The notes: a model not told the origin generated them from the sequence alone. Positions 47,691 to 57,390 are shown, counted from the first letter of the stretch. The stretch: DNA of 64,000 bases from Daejeonella sp. (GCF_017495225.1 NZ_JAFEIG010000005.1:62001-126000), one strand, 5' to 3'. A program made the numbers and translations.

Positions 47691-49019
47691 ATGAAAAAGT
47701 TTTTTTCAACGCTTTCCAACATCTGGAAAATTGAAGACTTAAGAGCTCGAATTTTATTCACGCTCTTATGTCTTTTAATTTATAGAATAGGTTCATTCAT
47801 TGTTCTTCCGGGTGTTGATTCTGCATCTCTTGATGATGCTCAAGCAAAAGAAGGTTTACTAGGGTTGTTGAATATGTTTGCTGGAGGGTCTTTCTCTAGA
47901 GCATCTATATTTGCACTTGGCGTTATGCCTTATATTTCTGCATCTATCGTGGTGCAGTTATTAGGTATCGCTGTTCCTTATTTCCAAAAACTTCAAAAGG
48001 AAGGTGAAAGCGGACGTAAAAAGATTAATCAGGTGACTCGTTACCTGACAATCATTATCACTGCTCTACAAGCAATTGGTTATGTTCGTTCTCAAATTAG
48101 TCCTGATGCTCGTTTGCTTTCAGAACCAATGTTTAGCATAACTTCAATGTTTATCCTTACCGCAGGAACTATGTTCGTAATGTGGTTAGGTGAAAAAATT
48201 ACTGATAAAGGTATTGGAAATGGTATTTCCATGATTATCATGGTGGGTATTATCGCTCAGTTACCTTTTGGTATTCTATCTGAATTCAATTCTAGAATGG
48301 GTGCTCAAGGTGGTTTAATTTCTTTCATTGTAGAGATTGTAGCTTTGTTTTTAGTGGTCATGTTTACCATTTTGATTGTTCAAGGTGTTCGTAAGATTCC
48401 TGTTCAGTACGCTAAAAAGATTGTTGGTGCTAAGCAGTATGGTGGTGTTCGTCAGTATATTCCTTTAAAGGTGAATGCAGCGGGTGTTATGCCAATCATT
48501 TTTGCTCAAGCGATTATGTTTATACCAACAACCATTAGTTCATTTTTCCCATCTGCGCAATCTTCATTCCTTACTGCATTTAGTGATTATACTTCATTGA
48601 CGTATAATCTTACTTTTGCATTTATGATCATTGCCTTTACTTTCTTCTATACAGCCATTACCGTTAATCCGGTTCAAATGTCTGATGATATGAAGAAAAA
48701 TGGTGGATTTGTACCTGGCGTAAAACCTGGTAAAACTACTGGTGACTATATCGATGCTGTAATTTCAAAAATTACTTTGCCAGGATCTATATTTTTAGCT
48801 ATTATTGCTATCATGCCTTCAATTGCAATTATTTTAGGTATCAATAGTCAGTTCGCTAATTTTTATGGCGGTACATCTTTGCTAATTCTTGTAGGTGTTG
48901 TATTAGATACTTTACAACAAGTAGAAAGTCATTTATTAATGCGTCATTATGATGGCTTAATGAAGACTGGTAGGGTTAAAGGTCGTACTCCGGTTTCAGC
49001 TGGAGCGTCTGGAATATAA
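47691..49019 (+). CDS. secY: Preprotein translocase subunit SecY
   Basis: The channel subunit of the Sec translocon. The 442 residues contain ten hydrophobic segments, the early LYRIGSFIVLPGVDS-like region (LIYRIGSFIVLPGV), the plug region near MFAGGSFSRASIFALGVMPYI, and the cytoplasmic loop PVQYAKKIVGAKQYGGVRQYI. Its place after rplO is universal in bacteria. It serves all signal-peptide proteins noted in this window. Confidence 0.98.
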   Translation: MKKFFSTLSNIWKIEDLRARILFTLLCLLIYRIGSFIVLPGVDSASLDDAQAKEGLLGLLNMFAGGSFSRASIFALGVMPYISASIVVQLLGIAVPYFQKLQKEGESGRKKINQVTRYLTIIITALQAIGYVRSQISPDARLLSEPMFSITSMFILTAGTMFVMWLGEKITDKGIGNGISMIIMVGIIAQLPFGILSEFNSRMGAQGGLISFIVEIVALFLVVMFTILIVQGVRKIPVQYAKKIVGAKQYGGVRQYIPLKVNAAGVMPIIFAQAIMFIPTTISSFFPSAQSSFLTAFSDYTSLTYNLTFAFMIIAFTFFYTAITVNPVQMSDDMKKNGGFVPGVKPGKTTGDYIDAVISKITLPGSIFLAIIAIMPSIAIILGINSQFANFYGGTSLLILVGVVLDTLQQVESHLLMRHYDGLMKTGRVKGRTPVSAGASGI

Positions 49020-49024
49020 AATAG

Positions 49025-49810
49025 ATGTCTAAGGTTTTTTACAAGTCTTTAGAGGATATAGAAAAAATTAGAGAAAGTTCTCTGCTAGTTTCTAAAACTC
49101 TTGCCGAAGTTGCAAAAAACATCGGAGAAGGTGTAAAGACTATTCATCTAAATAAGATCGCTGAAGAATTTATTCGTGATCATGGTGGAGTGCCAGCATT
49201 CTTAAATTATCATGGTTTTCCATATTCACTTTGTATCTCTCTTAATGATCAAGTGGTTCATGGTTTTCCAAGTGAATACCAAATAAAAGATGGAGATATT
49301 GTCTCTGTTGATTGTGGAGTTATTCTAAATGATTTTTTTGGAGATTCAGCTTATACTTTTCCAATTGGAAATGTTAATGCTGATACCTTAAAACTTTTAG
49401 AAGTTACTAAGGAATGTCTGAAACTTGGTATTGAAAAGGCAGTTGTTGGTATGAGAGTGGGTGATGTGGGATATGCCGTTCAAGAGCATGCTGAAAAGAA
49501 TGGCTTCGGTGTAGTGAAAGAACTTGTTGGTCACGGTGTTGGTGTTAAACTCCATGAAAAACCTGAGGTTCCTAATTATGGTAAACGTGGTTCAGGAATA
49601 AAATTGGAAGAGGGGATGGTGATTGCCATAGAACCAATGATTAATGCTGGTAAAGCTGGTGTTAAATTTTGGGAAGATGGATGGACTGTTAGTACAATAG
49701 ACCAAAAATTATCTGCTCATTATGAGCATACAGTGGCAATTAAGAAGGGTAAAGCCGATGTTCTTTCAACATTTGAATACATAGAACAAGTTTTACAACA
49801 AAAAGATTAA
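49025..49810 (+). CDS. map: Type I methionyl aminopeptidase
   Basis: Removes the N-terminal Met from new proteins. The 261 residues include the metal ligands in VSVDCGVILNDFFGDSAYTF (two Asp), the GHGVGVKLHEKPEVPN segment with its histidine, IAIEPMIN and the late YEHTVAI glutamate region. It is embedded between secY and infA, a common arrangement, five bases after secY. Confidence 0.97.
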   Translation: MSKVFYKSLEDIEKIRESSLLVSKTLAEVAKNIGEGVKTIHLNKIAEEFIRDHGGVPAFLNYHGFPYSLCISLNDQVVHGFPSEYQIKDGDIVSVDCGVILNDFFGDSAYTFPIGNVNADTLKLLEVTKECLKLGIEKAVVGMRVGDVGYAVQEHAEKNGFGVVKELVGHGVGVKLHEKPEVPNYGKRGSGIKLEEGMVIAIEPMINAGKAGVKFWEDGWTVSTIDQKLSAHYEHTVAIKKGKADVLSTFEYIEQVLQQKD

Positions 49811-49828
49811 ATATTAAATTTTTTTATT

Positions 49829-49836
49829 TAATTTTG
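49829..49836 (+). promoter_or_regulatory. Possible internal promoter (-7 element) before infA
   Basis: TAATTTTG matches TAnnTTTG, and the bases right after it (catccctgataggatg, 49837-49852) can form a small hairpin, as after the str promoter. No TTG lies at the proper distance upstream, so it is weak evidence. Confidence 0.35.
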
Positions 49837-49953
49837 CATCCCTGATAGGATGGGCTTGAGAATGAAAAATACAGCTTTATCTCATAATTTATTCGGAGAG
49901 AGCGATATTTTCGACACTTGTTTATGTTAAATCAGGAGAAATTTAAATAATAT

Positions 49954-50172
49954 ATGGCCAAACAGGCTTCAATAGAACAAGACGGAATTATTAGAGAGGC
50001 ATTGTCTAATGCAATGTTTCGTGTTGAATTAGAAAATGGACACGAAATTATCGCGCACATTTCTGGAAAAATGAGGATGCACTACATCAAAATTCTTCCA
50101 GGAGATAAAGTGAAATTGGAAATGTCGCCTTATGATTTGAGTAAAGGCAGAATAACATACAGATATAAATAG
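49954..50172 (+). CDS. infA: Translation initiation factor IF-1
   Basis: IF-1 occupies the A site during initiation. The 72-residue OB-fold protein [19 protein letters not shown] includes [21 protein letters not shown] and the end [19 protein letters not shown]. rpmJ follows after 7 bases. Confidence 0.98.
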   Translation: MAKQASIEQDGIIREALSNAMFRVELENGHEIIAHISGKMRMHYIKILPGDKVKLEMSPYDLSKGRITYRYK

Positions 50173-50179
50173 GATAAAG

Positions 50180-50296
50180 ATGAAAGTAAGAGCATCCATC
50201 AAAAAACGTAGTGCTGACTGTAAAGTAATCCGTCGTAAGGGAGTACTTTATGTGATCAACAAAAAGAACCCAAAGTATAAACAACGTCAGGGATAA
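50180..50296 (+). CDS. rpmJ: 50S ribosomal protein L36, zinc-free form
   Basis: A 38-codon gene, [20 protein letters not shown] to PKYKQRQG. Length and both ends are those of L36. The zinc form has three cysteines and a histidine; here only the Cys of SADCK remains, the others replaced by Ser, Asn and Tyr, so it cannot bind zinc in the usual way. It sits between infA and rpsM as in most bacteria. Confidence 0.95.
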   Translation: MKVRASIKKRSADCKVIRRKGVLYVINKKNPKYKQRQG

Positions 50297-50370
50297 TAAA
50301 TTGACAAGAAGGATTGATGTCTGATCTAATTTCACGCATTTAATCATTCATTCAATCATTAAATATAAAT

Positions 50371-50748
50371 ATGGCAAGGATAGCAGGTATTGATTTACCA
50401 AAAAACAAAAGAGGAGAGATCGGACTTACTTACATTTTCGGTATCGGAAAGGCAACCGCACAAAGGATCCTTAATGATGCTGGTATTGATGTGAATATTA
50501 AAGTTCAAGATTGGACTGATGATCAGTTAGCAGCAATTCGTGGTTTCATTAATGATGAAATCAAAGTTGAAGGTGCTTTACGTTCTGAAGTACAATTGAA
50601 CATCAAACGTTTAATGGACATCGGTTGCTACCGTGGTCTGCGTCACCGTAAGGGACTTCCAGTTCGTGGTCAACGTACTAAGAATAACTCTCGTACTCGT
50701 AAAGGTAAGCGTAAGACTGTTGCTAATAAGAAAAAGGCAACTAAATAA
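50371..50748 (+). CDS. rpsM: 30S ribosomal protein S13
   Basis: S13 makes bridges to the 50S subunit and touches the P-site tRNA. The 125 residues show [40 protein letters not shown] and the Lys-rich tail. A 181-base spacer with a heptad element separates it from rpsK. Confidence 0.97.
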   Translation: MARIAGIDLPKNKRGEIGLTYIFGIGKATAQRILNDAGIDVNIKVQDWTDDQLAAIRGFINDEIKVEGALRSEVQLNIKRLMDIGCYRGLRHRKGLPVRGQRTKNNSRTRKGKRKTVANKKKATK

Positions 50749-50925
50749 GATATGAGATAATAGACTTGAGATATGAGAGTATGTCAAGTCTATTTCTTTA
50801 TTAATTAACAGATTAAGCGGATATGATTTTAAGATTCTATGGAATCTAAATCATGACTAAAACAAGAAATTGATATGAGTAGAGGGCATGTGTTTCACAT
50901 CTCAAGTCTCATATCTAAAATCTCT
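50749..50925 (+). repeat. Heptad-repeat inverted element, rpsM-rpsK spacer
   Basis: Five contiguous 7-bp units, most fitting GANNTGA (GATATGA, GACTTGA), start at the base after the rpsM stop codon and run to 50783. The reverse-complement arm, again with GATATGA, GACTTGA and GATGTG units, is at 50897-50925, directly before rpsK. Inside are two further hairpins: tagacttga/tcaagtcta (50761-50769 with 50783-50791) and one around 50825-50853. Confidence 0.72.
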
Positions 50926-50929
50926 AAAA

Positions 50930-51319
50930 ATGGCTAAAACTAAAAAAGTTACCAAAAAGCGTATTGTAATTGTTGAACCAATTGGTGAAGCACACATTAA
51001 TGCTACATTTAACAACATCATTATTACTTTAACTAATCTTCAAGGTCAGACTATCTCATGGTCTTCTGCAGGTAAGATGGGTTTCAAAGGTTCTAAGAAA
51101 AACACTCCATATGCTGCTGGTCAGGCTGCTGGTGATTGTGCAAAAGTTGCTCATGATCTTGGTCTTCGTAAAGTTCAAGTTTACGTTAAAGGTCCAGGTT
51201 CTGGTCGTGAGTCTGCTATCCGTACTTTGCAAACTGCTGGTATTGAGGTAACTACAATTCAGGATATTACCCCGCTACCACATAATGGTTGCCGTCCTCC
51301 AAAGAGAAGAAGAGTTTAA
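50930..51319 (+). CDS. rpsK: 30S ribosomal protein S11
   Basis: S11 forms part of the platform and E site. I start at the ATG at 50930 ([16 protein letters not shown], 129 residues); the longer frame from 50888 runs through the repeat arm and is rejected. [25 protein letters not shown] and the end [11 protein letters not shown] are standard. Confidence 0.97.
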   Translation: MAKTKKVTKKRIVIVEPIGEAHINATFNNIIITLTNLQGQTISWSSAGKMGFKGSKKNTPYAAGQAAGDCAKVAHDLGLRKVQVYVKGPGSGRESAIRTLQTAGIEVTTIQDITPLPHNGCRPPKRRRV

Positions 51320-51356
51320 TACATATAATTAATAATCATTTTTAAAGCTAAGATTC

Positions 51357-51373
51357 TCCCGACATGGTTGGGA
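51357..51373 (+). promoter_or_regulatory. Hairpin in the rpsD leader
   Basis: tcccgac pairs with gttggga (one G-U) around the loop atg, 25 bases upstream of rpsD. S4 represses the alpha operon in E. coli through leader RNA; a similar role is possible but unproven. Confidence 0.4.
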
Positions 51374-51397
51374 TGATACTTTAAAAAACACACAACA

Positions 51398-52006
51398 ATG
51401 GCTAGATACACAGGACCCAAGTCCAAAATCGCCCGTAGATTCAGAGAACCAATTTTTGGTCCTGATAAGGCATTAGAAAGAAAAAATTATCCTCCAGGGA
51501 TGCACGGTACCTCAAGAAAAAGAGGTAAGCAATCAGAATTTGCTGTGCAGTTAATGGAGAAGCAAAAAGTTAAATATACCTATGGTGTATTAGAACGTTA
51601 TTTCGAGAACCTTTTCCACAAAGCTTCTGCAAAAGAAGGTATTACTGGAGAGAACTTATTAAAGTTTCTTGAAGCTCGTTTAGATAATACTGTTTACCGT
51701 TTAGGTATTGCTCCAACCCGTTCAGCTGCTCGTCAGCTTGTAGGTCACAAGCATATTACTGTGAATGGTGAAATTGTAAACATCGCTTCTTATTCTTTAC
51801 GTGCTGGTGATGTTATCGCTGTGCGTGAACGTTCAAAAAGCCTTGAAGCTGTAGCTCATTCAGTTGCTGCTAGAACAATCAATAAATTTAGTTGGTTAGA
51901 GTGGGATGCAAATACCTTAACTGGTAAATTCCTTAACCTACCAAGTCGCGAAGAAATTCCTGAAAACATCAAGGAAAATCTAATCGTCGAGTTGTACTCT
52001 AAATAA
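51398..52006 (+). CDS. rpsD: 30S ribosomal protein S4, cysteine-free form
   Basis: S4 starts 30S assembly and affects fidelity. The 202 residues include the N-terminal [20 protein letters not shown], and the S4 RNA-binding domain [20 protein letters not shown]. The zinc-binding cysteines of some S4 proteins are absent, consistent with zinc-free S14 and L36 here. The next 159 bases hold a heptad element before rpoA. Confidence 0.97.
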   Translation: MARYTGPKSKIARRFREPIFGPDKALERKNYPPGMHGTSRKRGKQSEFAVQLMEKQKVKYTYGVLERYFENLFHKASAKEGITGENLLKFLEARLDNTVYRLGIAPTRSAARQLVGHKHITVNGEIVNIASYSLRAGDVIAVRERSKSLEAVAHSVAARTINKFSWLEWDANTLTGKFLNLPSREEIPENIKENLIVELYSK

Positions 52007-52140
52007 GATATGAGATTTGAGATATGAGATTTCTATACCGGAATCTCATATCTAGTTTCATAAATATTAGCCTGAAAAGGTTAGAGATAGGGCGGGGAGA
52101 TATGGGTTTAGCTCATTTCTCATTTCTCAAATCTCATATC
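52007..52140 (+). repeat. Heptad-repeat inverted element, rpsD-rpoA spacer
   Basis: 7-bp units GATATGA and GATTTGA alternate from the base after the rpsD stop (52007-52034). Four units on the minus strand (GATATGA, GATTTGA, GAAATGA twice) occupy 52113-52140. The ends, 52007-52022 and 52125-52140, are a perfect 16-bp inverted repeat. An internal perfect 12-bp stem pairs 52020-52031 with 52042-52053. Confidence 0.78.
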
Positions 52141-52165
52141 CATAAACAATAAACAAATTTGATAA

Positions 52166-53158
52166 ATGGCAATTTTAGCATTTCAGAAACCTGATAAAGT
52201 TATCATGCAGAAATCTACGGATTTCGACGGTACATTTGAATTCAGACCATTAGAGCCTGGTTTTGGTGTAACTATTGGTAATGCTTTACGCAGAATACTT
52301 TTATCTTCCTTGGAAGGTTTTGCAATAACTTCTGTACGTTTTTCAGGAGTTTCTCACGAATTCTCAACAATTAAAGGTGTTGTTGAAGACGTAACTGAAA
52401 TCATTCTTAGCTTGAAGCAAGTGCGTTTCAAAAAGACTGGTGATTCTGGTGATAGCGAAAAGATTTTCGTAATTATCACTGGTCAAGATCAGTTTAAAGC
52501 TGGTGATATTTCCAAGTTCTCAAATAACTTTGAAGTTCTTAATTCGGATCTTGTGATCTGTAATATGGAGTCTTCAGTTACTTTAGAGATCGAATTAACT
52601 GTTAACAAGGGTAGAGGTTATGTTGCCGCTGAAGAAAATAAAAGCGTTGACTCACCACTAGGTGTTATTGCAATCGATTCTATCTACACTCCAATCAAGA
52701 ATGTTAAGTATTCTATTGAGAACTTCCGTGTAGAGCAAAAGACCGATTATGAGAAGCTTGTTCTTGATATTTCAACTGATGGATCGATTCATCCTGAAGA
52801 TGCTTTGAAAGAAGCAGCTAAGATTTTGATTCACCACTTCATGTTATTCTCTGATGAGAACATCATGCTTGAGTCTCAGGCTAAAGAAGAAACTAAAGAA
52901 GTTGATGAGGAAATCTTACACATGCGTAAAATCCTTAAAATGGAATTAGTTGATCTTGATCTTTCTGTGCGTGCATTAAACTGCTTAAAAGCAGCAGATA
53001 TCCGTTCATTAGCTGATCTTGTTTCTTATGATGTAGCTGATATGTTGAAATTCAGAAACTTTGGTAAGAAATCTTTAACAGAAATCCAAGACTTAGTAAA
53101 ATCTAAAGGTTTATCTTTCGGTATGAACCTTTCAAAATTTAAATTAGACGAAGAATAA
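52166..53158 (+). CDS. rpoA: DNA-directed RNA polymerase subunit alpha
   Basis: The alpha subunit nucleates polymerase assembly and contacts activators. The 330 residues contain the N-terminal dimerisation domain ([20 protein letters not shown]) and the C-terminal DNA-binding domain ([38 protein letters not shown]), joined by an acidic linker. Position between rpsD and rplQ is universal. Confidence 0.98.
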   Translation: MAILAFQKPDKVIMQKSTDFDGTFEFRPLEPGFGVTIGNALRRILLSSLEGFAITSVRFSGVSHEFSTIKGVVEDVTEIILSLKQVRFKKTGDSGDSEKIFVIITGQDQFKAGDISKFSNNFEVLNSDLVICNMESSVTLEIELTVNKGRGYVAAEENKSVDSPLGVIAIDSIYTPIKNVKYSIENFRVEQKTDYEKLVLDISTDGSIHPEDALKEAAKILIHHFMLFSDENIMLESQAKEETKEVDEEILHMRKILKMELVDLDLSVRALNCLKAADIRSLADLVSYDVADMLKFRNFGKKSLTEIQDLVKSKGLSFGMNLSKFKLDEE

Positions 53159-53168
53159 ATAAGCGAAA

Positions 53169-53209
53169 TGCATAATTCCCGATCCCGAAAGGTTGATCGA
53201 CGGTATGCA
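53169..53209 (+). promoter_or_regulatory. Two-part hairpin between rpoA and rplQ
   Basis: tgcata (53169-53174) pairs with tatgca (53204-53209), and inside it cgatc (53180-53184) pairs with gatcg (53195-53199). It ends 20 bases before rplQ. No function is known to me. Confidence 0.35.
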
Positions 53210-53229
53210 CGTGCACAATCAAACAAACA

Positions 53230-53841
53230 ATGAGACACGGTAAAAAAGTAAACCATTTAAGTCGTACAGATAGCCATCGCCGAGCGATGCTTGCTAACAT
53301 GGCTTCTTCGCTTATCCTACACAAGCGCATCACTACTACACTTGCTAAAGCAAAAGCTTTACGTGTGTATGTAGAACCAATCATTACAAAATCTAAAGAC
53401 GATACTACTCACTCTCGTCGTACAGTATTCAGTTACTTACAAAATAAAGAAGTAGTAACTATTTTGTTCCGCGAGGTTGCTGCTAAAGTTGCTAATCGTC
53501 CAGGTGGTTATACCCGTATTATTAAAATGGGAAATCGTTTAGGTGATAACGCTTCTATGGCTTTAATTGAACTTGTAGATTATAACGAAATTTACACTTC
53601 TGGAGATGCAGTTGCTGAAAAGAAATCAACTCGTCGTCGTGGTTCAAAAGCTAAAAAAGCTGATGATACTCCTGCTGTAGCTGCTAAAGCTGCTCCAAAA
53701 GCAGAAAAAGAAGAAGTAGTTGAAGTAGTTGAAGAAGTTCAAGCTGAGGAAACTCCAGCTGAGGAAACTGCTACTGCAGAAGCTCCAGCTGAAGAAACTC
53801 AAGCTGAAGACTCTACTGAAGAAGAGAAAAAAGGAGAATAA
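53230..53841 (+). CDS. rplQ: 50S ribosomal protein L17 with acidic C-terminal extension
   Basis: Residues 1-130 are a normal L17 ([57 protein letters not shown]). Residues 131-203 add a basic stretch ([14 protein letters not shown]) then an Ala/Glu-rich acidic tail, against 127 residues total in E. coli. Similar tails appear in other Bacteroidota. It ends the operon at a strong terminator. Confidence 0.97.
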   Translation: MRHGKKVNHLSRTDSHRRAMLANMASSLILHKRITTTLAKAKALRVYVEPIITKSKDDTTHSRRTVFSYLQNKEVVTILFREVAAKVANRPGGYTRIIKMGNRLGDNASMALIELVDYNEIYTSGDAVAEKKSTRRRGSKAKKADDTPAVAAKAAPKAEKEEVVEVVEEVQAEETPAEETATAEAPAEETQAEDSTEEEKKGE

Positions 53842-53859
53842 TTTCTCTAAATTTTATTC

Positions 53860-53895
53860 AAAAGACCTGCTCATTGAGCAGGTCTTTTTTGTTTT
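53860..53895 (+). terminator. Intrinsic terminator of the ribosomal operon
   Basis: A perfect stem of at least 10 bp (gacctgctca 53864-53873, tgagcaggtc 53875-53884), extended by A/T pairs, with a run of six T. It ends the 15-kb rplC-rplQ operon. Confidence 0.94.
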
Positions 53896-54148
53896 AATAT
53901 TATTTATAAAATCTTGCCTTAGGCTTATTTGAAATTCAATAGGTAAATCGTTATCTGCCTTTTTGTTTTATGTTCTTTGCTGGACATAAGAGCCCAATCA
54001 AATACATTACTGCCATCCTGTCATTTTGCTAAAGAGCTTTATAGCTATAATAATAGGCAAAATACTGTCATTTATGGTCAAGACTTAATTGGCACAAGGC
54101 TTGATAATTAGATTTTAGTAATAATATTAAATTAAGAAGGATTAAAAT
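53896..54148. other. Upstream region of dnaK
   Basis: Past the terminator there is no reading frame. The stretch holds two copies of CTGTCATTT (54016-54024 approx. and 54066-54074 approx.), an attttgc/gcaaaat inverted pair between them, and the sigma-54-like element at 54089-54105. I see no CIRCE (TTAGCACTC-N9-GAGTGCTAA) site. Confidence 0.5.
54089..54105 (+). promoter_or_regulatory. Sigma-54-like promoter element upstream of dnaK
   Basis: TTGGCACAAGGCTTGAT carries TGGCAC, five bases, then TTG, matching the -24/-12 consensus TGGCACnnnnnTTGC except that the final C is A. It ends 43 bases before dnaK. Sigma-54 itself and an activator are not in the window, so use of this element is inference. 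Confidence 0.45.
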
Positions 54149-56059
54149 ATGGCAAAGATAATTGGTATCGACTTAGGAACTACAAATTCATGCGTATCAG
54201 TAATGGAGGGTAATGAGCCTGTAGTTATTCCAAACAGCGAAGGTAAAAGAACTACCCCTTCAATTGTTGCTTTTGTTGATAATGGAGAGCGTAAGGTAGG
54301 AGATCCGGCAAAACGTCAGGCAATCACCAACCCAACAAAAACCATTTCTTCAATCAAGCGCTTCATGGGAAATAGCTTTGGTGAGGTTACAAACGAAATG
54401 GCTCGTGTTCCATACACAGTGGTTAAGGGTGATAATAATACTCCGCGTGTTAAAATAGATGATCGTTTATATACTCCTCAGGAGATTTCTGCCATGGTTT
54501 TGCAGAAAATGAAGAAAACTGCAGAAGATTTCTTAGGTCATGAAGTTAATGAAGCAGTAATTACTGTTCCTGCCTATTTTAATGATGCTCAGCGTCAAGC
54601 AACAAAAGAGGCTGGTGAAATTGCTGGACTAAAAGTTTCTCGTATTATCAATGAGCCTACAGCCGCAGCGCTTGCTTACGGTTTAGATAAAGCTCACAAG
54701 GATATGAAAATTGTAGTGTTCGACTGTGGTGGTGGTACGCATGATGTTTCTGTTCTTGAGTTAGGTGATGGCGTTTTTGAAGTAAAATCTACTGATGGTG
54801 ATACACACCTTGGTGGTGATGACTTTGATGCTGTAATTATCGACTGGATGGCAGATGAGTTTAAGAGCGATGAAGGCATAGATCTTCGTAAAGATCCAAT
54901 GGCACTTCAGCGTTTAAAAGAAGCTGCTGAAAAGGCTAAGATTGAGTTGTCTAGTACTGCTCAAACAGAAATTAACCTTCCTTATATCTCTGCTGGCGAT
55001 GGGATGCCAAAGCACTTAGTAAAGACTTTAACCCGTGCTAAATTTGAACAATTAGCTGATAGTTTAATCAAACGAACTATTGAGCCTTGTAAAAAAGCAT
55101 TGAAAAATGCTGGTTTAAGCACTTCTGATATCGATGAAATCATTTTAGTTGGTGGTTCAACTCGTATTCCTGCTATCCAAGATGCTGTAAAGGCTTTCTT
55201 TGGTAAAGAGCCTTCAAAAGGTGTAAACCCTGATGAAGTTGTGGCAATTGGTGCTGCAATTCAAGGTGGTGTTTTAACCGGTGAGGTTAAAGATGTATTA
55301 TTACTTGACGTTACTCCACTTTCTTTAGGTATTGAAACTATGGGTGGTGTAATGACTAAACTAATTGAAGCCAATACAACTATTCCATCTAAGAAATCTG
55401 AAGTGTTCTCAACAGCCTCTGATAATCAGCCATCTGTAGAGATTCATATTTTGCAAGGTGAGCGCCCAATGGCAAATCAAAACAGAACAATCGGTCGTTT
55501 CCACTTAGATGGTATTCCACCTTCACCACGTGGTATTCCGCAGATTGAAGTAACTTTTGATATTGATGCAAACGGTATCCTACACGTAGCAGCAAAAGAT
55601 AAAGCAACTAATAAAGAGCAAAAGATTCGTATTGAGGCCTCTTCTGGACTTACAGATGAAGAAATCAAGAAGATGAAAGATGAAGCTGAAGCGAATGCTG
55701 AAGCAGATAAAGCAGCACGCGAAGAGGTTGAAAAACTAAACGCAGCAGATGCTCTGATTTTCTCTACTGAAAAGCAATTAAAAGAGTATGGCGATAAATT
55801 AGCCGACGATAAGAAAGCTCCAATTGAAGAAGGTTTGAAAAAACTGAAAGATGCACATGCTGCAAAAGATTTCGCTGCAATAGAGACTGCTCAGGAAGCA
55901 CTTCAAGCTGCATGGAACGTTGCTTCAGAAGATATGTACAAAGCGTCTCAGGAAGCCGGACAGGCTACAGGAGCTGCTGATGCAGGTCAACAAGCTGCAG
56001 CTGATGATACAGTTACTGATGTTGATTTTGAAGAAGTAAAAGAAGACGATAAGAAATAA
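54149..56059 (+). CDS. dnaK: Molecular chaperone DnaK (Hsp70)
   Basis: DnaK binds unfolded segments in an ATP cycle with DnaJ and GrpE. The 636 residues include the ATPase domain with [16 protein letters not shown] (5-20), the phosphate loop [19 protein letters not shown] (near 190-208) and [12 protein letters not shown] substrate-binding domain ([16 protein letters not shown], then [11 protein letters not shown]) follows, and the tail ends [14 protein letters not shown]. grpE and dnaJ are not adjacent. A terminator follows directly, so it is monocistronic. Confidence 0.98.
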   Translation: MAKIIGIDLGTTNSCVSVMEGNEPVVIPNSEGKRTTPSIVAFVDNGERKVGDPAKRQAITNPTKTISSIKRFMGNSFGEVTNEMARVPYTVVKGDNNTPRVKIDDRLYTPQEISAMVLQKMKKTAEDFLGHEVNEAVITVPAYFNDAQRQATKEAGEIAGLKVSRIINEPTAAALAYGLDKAHKDMKIVVFDCGGGTHDVSVLELGDGVFEVKSTDGDTHLGGDDFDAVIIDWMADEFKSDEGIDLRKDPMALQRLKEAAEKAKIELSSTAQTEINLPYISAGDGMPKHLVKTLTRAKFEQLADSLIKRTIEPCKKALKNAGLSTSDIDEIILVGGSTRIPAIQDAVKAFFGKEPSKGVNPDEVVAIGAAIQGGVLTGEVKDVLLLDVTPLSLGIETMGGVMTKLIEANTTIPSKKSEVFSTASDNQPSVEIHILQGERPMANQNRTIGRFHLDGIPPSPRGIPQIEVTFDIDANGILHVAAKDKATNKEQKIRIEASSGLTDEEIKKMKDEAEANAEADKAAREEVEKLNAADALIFSTEKQLKEYGDKLADDKKAPIEEGLKKLKDAHAAKDFAAIETAQEALQAAWNVASEDMYKASQEAGQATGAADAGQQAAADDTVTDVDFEEVKEDDKK

Positions 56060-56076
56060 GTCTTAAATTGATAAAT

Positions 56077-56112
56077 AAAAACCCCATTCTTTTCGGAGAA
56101 TGGGGTTTTTTA
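56077..56112 (+). terminator. Intrinsic terminator after dnaK
   Basis: aaaaccccattct and agaatggggtttt pair perfectly around tttcgg-type loop bases, followed by a T-run. It lies 18 bases past the dnaK stop. Confidence 0.93.
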
Positions 56113-56153
56113 TTGGGTTAATTAGAAAATAAACCCTTCTTTTAATTATTGAT

Positions 56154-56200
56154 CAACAAAAAAGCCTCAGATTATCATTCAATAATCTGAGGCTTTCTTT
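56154..56200. terminator. Terminator of the nucleotidyltransferase gene
   Basis: A perfect 15-bp inverted repeat (56161-56175 and 56182-56196, aaagcctcagattat and complement). An A-run on its left provides the T-run for minus-strand transcripts ending at 56216; the right side is also T-rich, so it may work both ways. Confidence 0.9.
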
Positions 56201-56215
56201 TATTATTATAAAAAT

Positions 56216-57127
56216 CTACCAGAGTTTAGAAGGGTAAACGCCTTCTGAAACCAGTTTATCGATATTTTCTTGCACAAATGGCTTATCCTCAGAATAGGTC
56301 ACGCCAAACCACTGGTTTTGAGTGGGAATTACTTTGAAAGATGCCTGTTTGTTTTTTATGAGTTTTTCAGCAACCAGCGGAATGAAAAATTCTGATTTAG
56401 GATTTTCCTTATTCGCCAATGCAAACTCTTTGAATAAGTCGGCCGAATAATCAAATATTTTTGGCGTAAAACCCCAGAAATTCATAGAAACACGTGTATT
56501 CTCATTCAATGGGAATTCTTTTTCATTTTCCTCAAATACAATAGTCTTTTCCCCATCTGTACCAGCCTTGAAAAATACTTTCGTACGCTCCTGAATTTCA
56601 GTTAAATTACCATCGCCATCTACTTCACAAACTCCTCTAGACACTGAACCATGCTCAGAAAGTGTTTTATCTATTTGATAACCTATCATAGAGAACTCTT
56701 GATCATTCACCTCATTAGTAAGGAAGTCGGCCATTTTTTGATAAGACTCACGGCCATAAAAATCATCCGCATTAATTACGCAAAAAGGCTCCTTTACCGC
56801 ATCGCGTGCAGCTAATACCGCATGTGCTGTGCCCCAAGGTTTTGCTCTTTCAATCTCAATATCTATCCCGAAAGGTTTTAAATCAAATGTTTGAAATACA
56901 TAATCGGTTTCAATTTTCCCATTTAGCTTTGGCTCAAAAATACCCTTGAAGTTTTCAGCAAATTCTTCTTTAATCACAAAGATAACTTTACCAAAACCTG
57001 CTTTTATAGCATCATAAATTGAATATTCGATGATTGTTTCACCATTAGGACCAAATCCATCGGTTTGTTTCATACTGCCATATCGGCTGGCCATTCCTGC
57101 TGCCAGGATTACTAAAGTTGGTTTCAT
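56216..57127 (-). CDS. Sugar-phosphate nucleotidyltransferase family protein
   Basis: A 303-residue NTP-transferase fold enzyme. The nucleotide-binding start is VILAAGMASRYGSMKQTDGFGPNG (residues 6-29), and INADDFYG (about 118-125) holds the metal-binding Asp. Relatives start with LAAGMGSRYGGLKQ and are usually annotated only as nucleotidyltransferase. It likely activates a sugar phosphate with NTP for polysaccharide synthesis, but sugar and nucleotide cannot be assigned, and no sugar-pathway genes lie nearby. Confidence 0.85.
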   Translation of the reverse strand: MKPTLVILAAGMASRYGSMKQTDGFGPNGETIIEYSIYDAIKAGFGKVIFVIKEEFAENFKGIFEPKLNGKIETDYVFQTFDLKPFGIDIEIERAKPWGTAHAVLAARDAVKEPFCVINADDFYGRESYQKMADFLTNEVNDQEFSMIGYQIDKTLSEHGSVSRGVCEVDGDGNLTEIQERTKVFFKAGTDGEKTIVFEENEKEFPLNENTRVSMNFWGFTPKIFDYSADLFKEFALANKENPKSEFFIPLVAEKLIKNKQASFKVIPTQNQWFGVTYSEDKPFVQENIDKLVSEGVYPSKLW

Positions 57128-57390
57128 TATATCTTATTTTGAATTAAATATTTTTGTTCTATCTGGATTTCTAATGGTTTAATATTTATTTTAAATATTT
57201 TCTTGATTTTATCTTTAAAATCAAGCTCTATTCCGCAATTCTTGTTCCAATTTCTATTCAAATTCCACAAATTAATACAATTTGAATCTGATTTTGTTTT
57301 TATTTATTTTAAAAATATTAAATATCTAATAAATTAATTTATTTAATATTAAAAATAAAAATATTCTATTTATTTAAATTTAGCCTATCG

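Noticed and set aside
42284..52140. CRISPR array or miniature transposon
   Set aside because: The heptad elements have 7-bp periods, no unique spacers of 30 or so bases, no cas genes, no shared terminal inverted repeats between families and no target-site duplications that I could see.
53896..54148. CIRCE/HrcA site upstream of dnaK
   Set aside because: No TTAGCACTC-N9-GAGTGCTAA or close variant was found; the attttgc/gcaaaat pair is too short and differently spaced.
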